Origin: Mesorhizobium sp. J428
GTDB lineage: Bacteria > Pseudomonadota > Alphaproteobacteria > Rhizobiales > Rhizobiaceae
Assembly (NCBI RefSeq): GCF_024699925.1
Contig: NZ_JAJOMX010000001.1
Location: 5,246,001 to 5,310,000 of the forward strand
Direction of reading: 5' to 3'
Length of the DNA stretch: 64,000 nucleotides
Under the pieces are notes generated by a model. That model searched no databases. It was not told the DNA's origin and was given only the letters and a program-made list of their open reading frames with translations. Made by a program: the position numbers and the translations under genes. Below, one piece after another: positions 52,859 through 61,257 of this stretch (position 1 is the stretch's first letter; every line of letters starts with the position of its first letter).

Positions 52859-53724
52859 GCGCCGAACCCATTGCCGCGCCGGTGGAGGAGAGCATCCTCC
52901 GGCTCGCGCTCCGCAACCGCTCCTTCGTCATCGGCCTGGTCATCACCGCGCTGATCGCGGCCATGGCGCTGGTCTCCTTCGTCTGGACCCCTTACGACGT
53001 CACCGATCTCATCGTCGCCAACCGGATGAAGCCGCCTTCCTCCGAATTCCTGTTCGGCACCGACCATTTCGGCCGCGACATCCTGTCGATGATCATGGTC
53101 GGCGCCAGGAACTCGATCGCCGTCGCCTTCGTCGCGGTCGGCATCGGCATGGCGCTCGGCATACCGCTCGGCTGCTGGGCCGCGGCACGCGGCGGCTGGA
53201 TCGACGAGACGCTGATGCGGTTCAACGACCTCGTCTTCGCCTTCCCCGCCCTTCTGTCCGCGGTGATGATCACTGCGATCTTCGGTCCCGGTGCGGTCAA
53301 TGCGATCATCGCAATCGGCATCTTCAACATCCCGGTCTTCGCCCGCGTCGCTCGCGCCGGTGCACTGGCGCTGTGGCCACGAGAATTCATCCTTGCCGCC
53401 CGCGCCTCCGGCAAGGGTAAGACGCAGATTACCATCGAGCACATCCTGCCCAACATCGTCTCGATGCTCCTGGGCATACAAGGCACGATCCAGTTCGCGC
53501 TTGGCATCCTCGCCGAGGCAGGCCTGTCCTATCTCGGCCTCGGCGCGCAGCCGCCCATGCCTACCTGGGGCCGCATGCTGTTCGACGCCCAGACCCGCAT
53601 GATGGTGGCGCCCTACCTCGCGCTCTTTCCCGGCATGGCGATCGTCATCACTGTTCTGGGCCTCAACCTGCTCGGCGACGGCCTTCGCGACGTGCTCGAC
53701 CCCAAGCTGAGGCGCGAACGGTGA
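52855..53724 (+). CDS. Dipeptide-type ABC transporter permease (DppC-like)
   Basis: 289 residues with six transmembrane helices. DppC/OppC marks: the cytosolic N-terminus, FLFGTDHFGRDILSMIMVGA, FAFPALLSAVMI and EAA loop FILAARASGKGKTQITIEHI. Starts at ATG 52855 overlapping the dppB-like stop, and its own stop overlaps the GTG of the ATPase gene (53721). Confidence 0.95.
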   Translation: MSAEPIAAPVEESILRLALRNRSFVIGLVITALIAAMALVSFVWTPYDVTDLIVANRMKPPSSEFLFGTDHFGRDILSMIMVGARNSIAVAFVAVGIGMALGIPLGCWAAARGGWIDETLMRFNDLVFAFPALLSAVMITAIFGPGAVNAIIAIGIFNIPVFARVARAGALALWPREFILAARASGKGKTQITIEHILPNIVSMLLGIQGTIQFALGILAEAGLSYLGLGAQPPMPTWGRMLFDAQTRMMVAPYLALFPGMAIVITVLGLNLLGDGLRDVLDPKLRRER

Positions 53725-55346
53725 GCCTGCTCGAGATCGAAAAGCTGAAGCTCGAGATAGGCGGCACGCCTATCCTGAAGGGCGTGGACATCGCCATCGG
53801 CAAGGGCGAGGTCATGGGCCTGGTCGGCGAGTCGGGCTCGGGCAAATCGATGACCGCGCTGGCGATCATGCAGCTCCTGCCCCAGGCCGCGAAGGCATCG
53901 GGCCGCCTTATCTTCGACGGTATCGACATCCTCTCCTCGACCGAGAATGCGATGTGCCGGCTGCGGGGCGATGACATCGGCATGGTGTTCCAGGAACCCA
54001 TGACCGCGCTCAACCCGGTCAAGACCATCGGCGAGCAGGTGGCGGAGGGCATTCGCTGGCACACCGGCGCGAATTGCGCCGACGCGGAAGCGCGCGCACG
54101 CCAGATCCTCGACCGTGTCGGCCTGCCCGAGGCGAAATTCCCCCTCTCCCGCTACCCGCACGAGCTGTCCGGCGGCCAGCGCCAGCGCGTCGTCATCGCC
54201 ATCGCCTGTGCGCTGAAGCCGAAGCTGCTCATTGCCGACGAGCCGACCACCGCCCTCGACGTCGTGCTGCAGAAGCAGATCCTCGAACTGCTCAAGGATC
54301 TCGTCGACGAGCAGAAGATGGGCCTTCTGCTGATCAGCCACGACCTCGCCGTCGTGGCCGACATGTCCGACCGCGTCACCATCATGCGCCATGGCGAGGT
54401 GATGGAGGATGGCGAGACCGCACGGACGCTTTCGGAGCAGGTGCATCCCTACACGCGCCAGCTCGCCCAGGCCTCGATGCACGTGCCGGAACGGCCGAAC
54501 AAGCATGCCGCGAATACTACGGCCGACAACCTCTTGGAAGTCAGCCAGGTCGTCCGCGAATATCCCGGCCGCCGCGTCTCCCTTCTGAAGAAGGGCGAGC
54601 CTTTCCGGGCAGTCGACGGCGTCTCGTTCTCGATGAAGCCAGGCCAGTCGATCGCGCTGGTCGGTCGCTCCGGCTGCGGCAAGTCCACGCTCGCCCGGAT
54701 GATCCTCGCGCTCGACCATCCAACGTCGGGCGACATCCGCTTCATGGGCGAGAGCCTCGTCGGCAAGAACGAGGCAAAGCTGCGGCCCTTCCGCCGCAAC
54801 ATGCAGGTCGTGTTCCAGGATCCCTACGGCTCGTTCAATCCGCGCCACAAGGTCGAGCGGCTGGTCTCGGAGCCGCTTCACCTCCTCGACCACAAACCGT
54901 CGCCGCAGGAAAGGCGCGAACTGGTCGCAAGCGCGCTGCACGAGGTCGGGCTGAAGCCGGCCGACATGGACAAGTACCCGCACGAGTTCTCGGGCGGCCA
55001 GCGTCAGCGCATCTCGATCGCGCGCGCCATCATCACCCGCCCAAAGCTGATCGTTGCCGACGAGCCGGTCTCCGCACTCGACGTGTCGATCCGCGCGCAG
55101 GTGCTCGACCTCTTCGCCGACCTCAACCAGCGGCTGGGCGTCGCCTACCTCTTCATCACCCACGACCTCACGGTGGCGCGTGCGATCACCGACGAGGTGA
55201 TGGTGATGCATGATGGCAGGATGGTCGAGGAAGGCCGCACCGGCGAGATCCTCGACAACCCAAAATCGGACGCCGCCAAAGCGCTTGTCGATGCAGCGCC
55301 CGATCTACATCGGGCAATCGCGCGCCGCCTGCAGGAACAGGGCTGA
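53721..55346 (+). CDS. Fused double ABC-transporter ATPase (DppD-DppF type)
   Basis: 541 residues comprising two complete nucleotide-binding domains in one chain. The first has Walker A GESGSGKS (residues ~34-41), LSGGQRQRV signature and Walker [10 protein letters not shown]. The second has Walker [23 protein letters not shown] and LIVADEPVS. The linker (~255-280) carries the oligopeptide-type insertion ([11 protein letters not shown]). GTG start 53721 overlaps the dppC-like stop by 4 bp. It completes a self-sufficient peptide importer with the three genes before it. Confidence 0.95.
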   Translation: MSLLEIEKLKLEIGGTPILKGVDIAIGKGEVMGLVGESGSGKSMTALAIMQLLPQAAKASGRLIFDGIDILSSTENAMCRLRGDDIGMVFQEPMTALNPVKTIGEQVAEGIRWHTGANCADAEARARQILDRVGLPEAKFPLSRYPHELSGGQRQRVVIAIACALKPKLLIADEPTTALDVVLQKQILELLKDLVDEQKMGLLLISHDLAVVADMSDRVTIMRHGEVMEDGETARTLSEQVHPYTRQLAQASMHVPERPNKHAANTTADNLLEVSQVVREYPGRRVSLLKKGEPFRAVDGVSFSMKPGQSIALVGRSGCGKSTLARMILALDHPTSGDIRFMGESLVGKNEAKLRPFRRNMQVVFQDPYGSFNPRHKVERLVSEPLHLLDHKPSPQERRELVASALHEVGLKPADMDKYPHEFSGGQRQRISIARAIITRPKLIVADEPVSALDVSIRAQVLDLFADLNQRLGVAYLFITHDLTVARAITDEVMVMHDGRMVEEGRTGEILDNPKSDAAKALVDAAPDLHRAIARRLQEQG

Positions 55347-55672
55347 ACTCCGCCGCCTCGTCGATCCATCCTGGATCGGCTGAACGGATCGGCATCGATC
55401 CTCGAGCCGTGCAATGCCGTGCATGAAGGCCCAGACCAGGCATCGTTACCCACGAAAACAAAACGTTACCCCTCCAGCGATGTCTGGAAACATTTCGGCC
55501 GAAGTTTGGACACCTCTCATAAGCATGGTCGCCGAACCTGCGTGCTGAGGGCGTCGAGGTCGCGCGGCCGGTTCGACGACTTGCTCGCTCTCTGCCCGCG
55601 CCAGAATGTCTGAACATGCAGCGGTCCCGTTGCACTCCCGCGGCAAGGGCCTGTTTTTGGAAGCGTCTCGAC
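55347..55672. other. Intergenic region, possible terminator, no gene seen
   Basis: 326 bp with a hairpin CGATCCA/TGGATCG (55362-55378) about 16 bp after the ATPase stop, and a short repeated CGTTACCC word (twice, near 55443 and 55464). Lower GC than the ABC operon. I see no ORF or RNA gene here. Confidence 0.55.
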
Positions 55673-56474
55673 ATGACCAGCACCCATCATCCAGCCAAGA
55701 GCGGCGGTCGGGCATATGATTTGAGAGCCGTCGTCTCGCACAGATACGGGTTCGTCTATGTCCCCGTCCCGAAATGCGGCACCACGACGATGGACCGCGT
55801 TCTGCACGTCATCCACGGCATCGAGGATTCGGATTACCGGATCGATACGGATCACGCAGTCCGCTACACGCCGGACCGGAAATCAGGCCGTGACATCGAA
55901 ACGCTCTACGTTCCGGTCAATTACGTCAGAAGATTCAAGCGCCAATTCGAGGGCTACACATGGATATCGGTCGTGCGGAATCCGTATGATCGTCTGGTAT
56001 CGATGTATAATTATGACGTGCGCCGATACGCGAAGCATTTCGACCGCAAGACCTATCTGTTTGCAGGCTTTTTCAAGAGAGCCGCTTTCGTTCTCGGCCG
56101 CGATCCCAGGTCTACTCAGCGAAACGCGATACGTCGCAGGATCGGTTTCGACAGGTTCGTCCACGGGCTCGAAAGGAGCGGGACGGACTTCGACATTCAC
56201 TTCATGCGGCAGACGGACATCATGTTCTACGATCTCCTGTGCGGACGATCGACTGATCGATGTCGAGCGGCTGTCTACCGAACTACCGCCCTTGCTGAAA
56301 GAGCTTGGGGTACGGGAAGACTTCGTCGAACGCCTCGCACCATTCCCGCGCTCAAATCCGTCGCGACCTTCCGATGCCCGCTACGACGAGACGACGCGCG
56401 CGGTGGCCTACCGGCTTTATCAACCGGACTTCGCGGCCCTCACGCCGTGGACATCCTCAGTCCCCGGCGAATAG
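55673..56474 (+). pseudogene. Sulfotransferase family protein, single-base frameshift
   Basis: The first frame has both PAPS-binding elements of sulfotransferases: the 5'-phosphosulfate loop VPVPKCGTTTMDRVLH (PKxGTT) and the 3'-phosphate motif ISVVRNPYDRLVSMYNYD. Near 56231-56245 the frame shifts after MFYDL. The continuation RLIDVERLSTELPPLLKELG ... TRAVAYRLYQPDFAAL is read in the next frame to a TAG at 56474. One extra base explains it. GC is lower than in neighbours, hinting at acquisition, e.g. for carbohydrate sulfation. ATG 55673 is chosen over an upstream TTG/ATG. Confidence 0.85.
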
Positions 56475-56498
56475 GCAGGCATAGCATCGTGGAACGAG

Positions 56499-56927
56499 CT
56501 ATTCCGGCCGCACCAGCTCGCGCGGATCAATGTGGAGCAGCGAAACGGTGCGCTTGAGGAGGTCGATCTCCTGTGCCGACAGTTTCTCGTCCGCCTTCGC
56601 GATCTCCGTCATGTGGCGGGCGAGCGTGATGCGGCGCGCCAGAGGCAGTTCGCCGAAAGTGCCGAGCGAACGCGCCGTCGTGTTCTCGTAGCCGAAGTCC
56701 TGGAGGTATTTCAGCACCTCCTTCAGGCTCTCCTCGCCGATGCCGAAACCGTCGCGGCAGATGCGCTTGAACGCCTCGAGCTCCGGCCCCGCCGCCTCTC
56801 CGTCGGCGAGCACCATTCTGAAGAGCAGCATCAGTTCGGCCGTCAGCACGGGGTCGTCCGCGACGCGCCTGACCGCCGGATCACCTTCGAACAGCACCCG
56901 TACCTTCTCGATCAGGCCAGCGATCAT
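56499..56927 (-). CDS. TerB-like tellurite-resistance family protein
   Basis: A 142-residue all-helical protein of the TerB_N/TerB type: DDPVLTAELMLLFRMVLADG, the acidic metal-binding turn ADGEAAGPELEAFKRI, and the later IAKADEKLSAQEIDLLKR (second acidic turn). Family members bind divalent metals; linkage to tellurite is weak outside ter operons, and none is present here. ATG 56927 has GAGGA 6 nt upstream and is preferred over ATG 56933, whose spacing is zero. Confidence 0.8.
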   Translation of the reverse strand: MIAGLIEKVRVLFEGDPAVRRVADDPVLTAELMLLFRMVLADGEAAGPELEAFKRICRDGFGIGEESLKEVLKYLQDFGYENTTARSLGTFGELPLARRITLARHMTEIAKADEKLSAQEIDLLKRTVSLLHIDPRELVRPE

Positions 56928-57091
56928 GAGCATTCCTCGTTTACGCGATACGGCCAGTCTAGCTCGAATCCGCGCGCATCGAAACGGTTCGCGCGGGCCG
57001 CAGAGGAGGCGCCGAACGCACTTGGTTTCTACGACCAAAGTCGTAAGCTTCCCCCGCGTGCGACTCGCACGCACGAGGAGAGGAGAAGAAG

Positions 57092-57262
57092 ATGAATCTG
57101 TCCGCGCCCACCATGGTGGTCTTCATCATTTCGTTGATCATCGCGATCATCGCTGTGTTGATGTCCCTCAGCGTCATCACCTTCATTCCGATTGCCGCAT
57201 TCTGGGTGATGACTCTCGCTTACGTCGTCCTCGCGGCCGGCTGCCTGTTCAAAGGGGCCTGA
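57092..57262 (+). CDS. Tiny two-helix membrane protein (56 aa)
   Basis: A short ORF (MNLSAPTMVV...LFKGA) with two hydrophobic helices (about 8-26 and 30-50) and an internal proline (FIPIAAFW). Start ATG 57092 has a strong GGAGAGGAGAAGA ribosome site, and the stop is at 57262. Codon use is normal for the genome. It is divergent from the terB gene and before the AraC gene. Function unknown; the strong ribosome site argues it is translated. Confidence 0.75.
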   Translation: MNLSAPTMVVFIISLIIAIIAVLMSLSVITFIPIAAFWVMTLAYVVLAAGCLFKGA

Positions 57263-57350
57263 CGGCCCTTGATACATGACGCGCGCCCCGGCAGGCGGGG
57301 CGCGCAAATCGGGCCTGGATTCGCCGTTGAAATGCGTCGATGATCGCGCG

Positions 57351-58178
57351 ATGGACATGCATGCCACCTCCGTGCCTGGTCCGCCCGTTCCACCCGACTG
57401 GTTCGAGATGCTACGGCGTCCCGCAGCCCTTGGCATCTCGTCCTGCGTCCACGAATTCGTTCACTACCGCGAGATGGTTCCGGGCCTGTTCAGGCAGGTC
57501 GAGACCGCGTCCCTGGTAGTTCCGCTGATCATCAGCTTCGGCACGCCGTTCGCGATCGGGCTCGGCCGCGACCCAAGCTCGGACGAGACATACGGCAGCT
57601 TCGCCGCAGGGCTCTTTCCCGGTCAGGTGGTGATCCAATCGACAGGCTTTTCGAACTGTATCCAGGTCAATTTCACTCCGCTCGGCGCCTGGCGCTTCTT
57701 CGGCCTGCCGATGAGCGAACTGGCTGCGCGGATGGTCACGCTCGACGATCTTGCCGGCGGAGACATACGCGAGTTGCGGCCGCGCCTTGCCGATCAGGCC
57801 GACCCCGCACGCAGGCTCGACCTCGTCGAGAGCTTCGTCACCAGCCGGCTGCTCCGCTCCACTGCGCACGACCCCGTTTCCGAGGCAGCCTACGAACTGC
57901 TGCTCCGTCGCAACGGCGACGTGCGCATATCGCGGCTCGCAGCGCGGCTCGACTTGTCGCGCAAGCATCTCGCCGAGCGCTTCCGTGCGGCGATAGGCGT
58001 GCCGCCGAAGACGGTCGCGCGCATCATGCGCTTCAACCGTGCCCAGCAACTGGCACGCGCCGGCGAGGACTGGGCCGATATCGCGGCCGCCTGCGGCTAT
58101 GCCGACCAGGCACATCTCGCGCGCGAATTCCAGGAAATGTCCGGCTCGACCCCCACGGCATGGAAGGCAGCCGCCTGA
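57351..58178 (+). CDS. AraC family transcriptional regulator
   Basis: 275 residues: an N-terminal sensing domain (residues ~10-165; VHEFVHYREMVPG, FPGQVVIQSTG, VNFTPLGAWRFFG) and the C-terminal double helix-turn-helix (~190-275; DVRISRLAARLDLSRKHLAE, DIAAACGYADQAHLAREF, then PTAWKAAA). The start could be ATG 57351 or 57357. It is directly upstream of a VOC and a cupin gene on the same strand and probably regulates them. Inducer unknown. Confidence 0.9.
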   Translation: MDMHATSVPGPPVPPDWFEMLRRPAALGISSCVHEFVHYREMVPGLFRQVETASLVVPLIISFGTPFAIGLGRDPSSDETYGSFAAGLFPGQVVIQSTGFSNCIQVNFTPLGAWRFFGLPMSELAARMVTLDDLAGGDIRELRPRLADQADPARRLDLVESFVTSRLLRSTAHDPVSEAAYELLLRRNGDVRISRLAARLDLSRKHLAERFRAAIGVPPKTVARIMRFNRAQQLARAGEDWADIAAACGYADQAHLAREFQEMSGSTPTAWKAAA

Positions 58179-58252
58179 GGGTTACAATTCTTCAAGACCG
58201 GTTGAACCCGCCTCGCTAGTCTCATGTTGGCGTACCCAAAAGGAGAACCGAC

Positions 58253-58669
58253 ATGACAATCGAAGCCCCTCGCCTCTTCCCAACCTTCCGCTACCGCGAC
58301 GCAGCCCGGATGATCGACTGGCTGGTCGAGGCCTTCGGCTTTTCCGTCGATGCGAAATTCATGGACGGCGATCATGTCGGCCATGCGCAACTCTCCTTCG
58401 GCTCGTCCATGATCATGCTGGGCAGCGTTCGCGACGACGAATATGGCCGCATGGTCGGCGCTCCCGGCGACAATGGCGGCAAGTCGGTCTACATCGCCGT
58501 CGACGACTGCGACGCCGCCCACGAACGCGCCGAGGCCGCCGGCGCAAAGATCCTCGAGAAACCCACCGATCGCGATTACGGCAGCCGCGAATTCATCTGC
58601 GCCGATCCCGAAGGTGTCGTCTGGTCGTTCGGCACCTACTGGCCGAAGGCCGGCGGAGATGCCGCGTGA
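58253..58669 (+). CDS. VOC (glyoxalase/bleomycin-resistance) family protein
   Basis: A 138-residue dimeric metal- or ligand-binding fold with the PhnB-like pattern: TFRYRDAARMIDWLVEAFGF, HAQLSFGSSMIMLG, YIAVDDCDAAHERAEAAGAK, and RDYGSREFICADPEGVVWSF. Possible enzyme or small-molecule carrier; substrate unknown. AAAGGAGAA lies 7 nt before ATG 58253. Its stop overlaps the start of the cupin gene, so the two are co-translated under the AraC regulator. Confidence 0.9.
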   Translation: MTIEAPRLFPTFRYRDAARMIDWLVEAFGFSVDAKFMDGDHVGHAQLSFGSSMIMLGSVRDDEYGRMVGAPGDNGGKSVYIAVDDCDAAHERAEAAGAKILEKPTDRDYGSREFICADPEGVVWSFGTYWPKAGGDAA

Positions 58670-59055
58670 CCGGCGGACTGATCGTGCTTGGCCCCACCGA
58701 AGGCCGCGCCTATGAGATGTCGGACATGCGCGCCGTCTTCAAGGCGGACGGCGAAGAGACGGGCGAGCGCTACAGCGTTTCCGAATGGTGGGTGAAGCCG
58801 CATGGCAAAGGCCCCGGACCGCATTTGCACGCTACGGAGGACGAGCTTTTCTACGTGATCGCCGGCACGATGTCGGTGATGGTCGCAGATGCATGGCGCG
58901 ACCTCGCAGCCGGCTCGTTCATCCGCATCCCGGCGGGAACCATACACGATTTCGAGAACCGCACGACCGAGCCGGCCGCACTTCTCAACGTCTTCATGGG
59001 TGCCTTCGAGCACAAGATGCCGGCGATCGTGAAATGGTGCGAGGAGCACCGCTGA
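58666..59055 (+). CDS. Cupin-domain protein
   Basis: 129 residues of a single cupin: HGKGPGPHLHATEDELFYVI (metal-binding H-x-H and Glu of motif 1) and FIRIPAGTIHDFENRT (motif 2 His). GTG 58666 overlaps the VOC stop by 4 bp, with GGAG about 9 nt upstream. Part of the AraC-VOC-cupin cassette; it could be a metal-dependent isomerase, dioxygenase or sensor. Function not assignable. Confidence 0.88.
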   Translation: MTGGLIVLGPTEGRAYEMSDMRAVFKADGEETGERYSVSEWWVKPHGKGPGPHLHATEDELFYVIAGTMSVMVADAWRDLAAGSFIRIPAGTIHDFENRTTEPAALLNVFMGAFEHKMPAIVKWCEEHR

Positions 59056-59059
59056 ATTG

Positions 59060-60526
59060 CTACCTCGCGGTGGCGAGCAGGTCATCCACGTCGAGCGACC
59101 GCTCCAGATGGTCGGCGATGGCATCCAGCGCTTCCTCGACCTTGCGGCGATGATGGAACACCCCGCCCTCCACGCCCAGCTTGCCAAGAAACGCCCGGCG
59201 GAACTCGGTCGAGCCGAACAGGCCATGCAGATAGGTCCCCATGATGCGCCCGGTGTCGGATATGGCCCCGTCCGGCTTGCCGCCGATCTCGACCAGAGGC
59301 CGCGCGCAATCGGGCCCGCCGGTGCGACCCAGATGAATCTCGTAGCCGTGCACGGCGGCGTTGAACGCGATCGAGAACCCGCCCGCCTCGCCGACGGTCT
59401 TCTCCGGCTCGAGGACTGTCTCGATATCGAGCAGGCCGAGGCCTTCCGCGCGCTCCTCCCCGCCCTCGATGCGATGAGGGTCCGCGACGCGGCGACCCAG
59501 CATCTGGTAGCCGCCGCAGAGGCCGACGACGTGCCCGCCGCGGGCAACATGAGCAGCGAGGTCATTCGCCCAGCCCAGTGCACGGAAGCTCGCAAGATCG
59601 GCGATCGTCGCCTTCGAGCCGGGGATCACCACGAGCGATGCATCCGAAGGCAGGCGCGATCCCGGCGGCACGAAGACCACCTCGACCTCCGGCTCCGCCT
59701 TCAGCGGGTCGAGATCGTCGAAATTGGCGATGCGCGGCAGCATCGGCACCGCCACCTTCAGCGCCTTCTCGCCGGCGCGGGCCAGGCGATCGAGCACGAC
59801 GGAATCCTCCGACGGCAGCAATGCCGCTTCGCGCAGCCACGGCACGACGCCAAAGGATCGCCAGCCGGTGAAGCGGGTGATCGCCGCCAATCCATCGTCG
59901 AAAAGCGACAGGTCGCCGCGAAACTTGTTGATCAGGAAGCCTGCGATCATGTGCCGATCCGCCTCTGGGAGGATCAGATGCGTGCCGGCGATCGCCGCGA
60001 TCACCCCTCCCCGGTCGATGTCGCCGACGAGCACCACCGGAACGTCCGCCTTGGTGGCGAAGCCCATATTGGCGATGTCGCGGTCCCGCAGGTTGATCTC
60101 GGCCGGTGACCCGGCTCCTTCAACGACGATCAGGTCGGCGCCTGCCGAAAGCCGTGTCCAGCTCTCCATCACGGCGCCGAGCAGCCGGCCCTTGAGCTCC
60201 TGGTAATCCCGCGCGCCGGCCTCACCCGCGACCCTGCCATGCACCACCACCTGAGCGCCGATATCTGACTGCGGCTTCAGCAGCACCGGGTTCATGTCCA
60301 CGGTCGGCCGGATGCCGCATGCCAGTGCCTGGAGCCACTGCGCCCGGCCGATCTCGCCGGAACCTCCGTCGGGATGCGCAGCAACCGCCGCATTGTTCGA
60401 CATGTTCTGCGGCTTGAACGGCGCCACTCGAATGCCACGCCGCATCGCCGCGCGGCAGAGGCCCGCCACCAGCACCGTCTTGCCGACGTCCGAGCCCGTG
60501 CCTTGCAGCATGATGGCCTTCGCCAT
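59060..60526 (-). CDS. cobQ: Cobyric acid synthase
   Basis: A 488-residue amidotransferase that amidates four side chains of adenosylcobyrinate a,c-diamide in B12 synthesis. ATP-binding N-terminal domain: MLQGTGSDVGKTVLVAGLCR, PFKPQNMSNNAAV and VVLVGDIDRGGVIAAIAGT. C-terminal glutaminase with GLCGGYQMLG (Cys nucleophile) and GTYLHGLF (His). The start overlaps the stop of the DMSP-lyase-like gene by one base (TGATG), so they share a transcript. The window's class II ribonucleotide reductase needs the product. Confidence 0.95.
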   Translation of the reverse strand: MAKAIMLQGTGSDVGKTVLVAGLCRAAMRRGIRVAPFKPQNMSNNAAVAAHPDGGSGEIGRAQWLQALACGIRPTVDMNPVLLKPQSDIGAQVVVHGRVAGEAGARDYQELKGRLLGAVMESWTRLSAGADLIVVEGAGSPAEINLRDRDIANMGFATKADVPVVLVGDIDRGGVIAAIAGTHLILPEADRHMIAGFLINKFRGDLSLFDDGLAAITRFTGWRSFGVVPWLREAALLPSEDSVVLDRLARAGEKALKVAVPMLPRIANFDDLDPLKAEPEVEVVFVPPGSRLPSDASLVVIPGSKATIADLASFRALGWANDLAAHVARGGHVVGLCGGYQMLGRRVADPHRIEGGEERAEGLGLLDIETVLEPEKTVGEAGGFSIAFNAAVHGYEIHLGRTGGPDCARPLVEIGGKPDGAISDTGRIMGTYLHGLFGSTEFRRAFLGKLGVEGGVFHHRRKVEEALDAIADHLERSLDVDDLLATAR

Positions 60527-61128
60527 CAGTCAGCCCTGCCGGTGATGGTCGAGCGCGCGGCGAGCGGCCCGCCGCGCCACAGATAGAGCGCAAGCAGCGG
60601 ATCATCGTTGGTCGTCATGGCGTGGTTTATGTTGGAGGGATGATGGATGATCTCGCCTGCCGCACGTGCCGCGAACTCGCCATCGTCCTTTCGCCACAGC
60701 GCACCACCGGTGAGGGGAATGTAGATCTCCTCCGCCTCGTGATGATGGTCCGGGTAGTGCAGGCCGGGCCCGAGCAGCAGGAAGCCGCAGGCCACCTTGT
60801 CGTCAGCGAAGTGGCCGCGCGTGCCCACCAGCTCCAGCCACCCGTAATTGTCGATGAAATCCTGGCCGAAGTCACTCGCCGCATAAGTCTGGCCCCAGTG
60901 GAGCCGCTGGCCCCTCTCCGCGAGCAGGCGCGCCAGTTCCTCGCCCGGACCTCCTTCCGCGCTCGCCGCGCAGGCGTCCAGGTATTGCAGGCACGGCAGG
61001 GATGCCGCGTTCAGTGCCCGCTCGGGCAGCTCCGGCGCCCAAGGCGCGATGAAGTCAGCGACCAGCGGCCCGCACTCAGCTAGGAAGGCGCGTGCCTCCG
61101 CCATAAGGTCCTGTGCGATTTTTCCCAT
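60526..61128 (-). CDS. DMSP lyase-like cupin (dimethylsulfoniopropionate lyase family)
   Basis: A 200-residue protein with a C-terminal cupin whose metal-binding block GPGLHYPDHHHEAEEIYIPL carries His124, His128-130, Glu134 and Tyr136, followed by EIIHHPSNINHAM. This is the arrangement of DddQ/DddL/DddW-type DMSP lyases (PF16867). Those enzymes cleave DMSP to dimethyl sulfide and acrylate, but many terrestrial relatives have no proven activity. ATG 61128 has GAGGGG 6 nt upstream. Its stop overlaps the cobQ start. Confidence 0.75.
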   Translation of the reverse strand: MGKIAQDLMAEARAFLAECGPLVADFIAPWAPELPERALNAASLPCLQYLDACAASAEGGPGEELARLLAERGQRLHWGQTYAASDFGQDFIDNYGWLELVGTRGHFADDKVACGFLLLGPGLHYPDHHHEAEEIYIPLTGGALWRKDDGEFAARAAGEIIHHPSNINHAMTTNDDPLLALYLWRGGPLAARSTITGRAD

Positions 61129-61257
61129 TCCCATCCCCTCGGAACAGCAATCGATGCACACCGGTTGCACCGGATTGGGTGCGAGCGAGCCGGTTGCACG
61201 ACCCTTTCATTGGTCTAGACTGTCGCGCCAACAAGACAAGATGCCAGGGAGGCGTAG

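Noticed and set aside
56499..56927. Tellurite-resistance operon
   Set aside because: Only a lone TerB-like gene; no terC, terD, terE or terZ neighbours.
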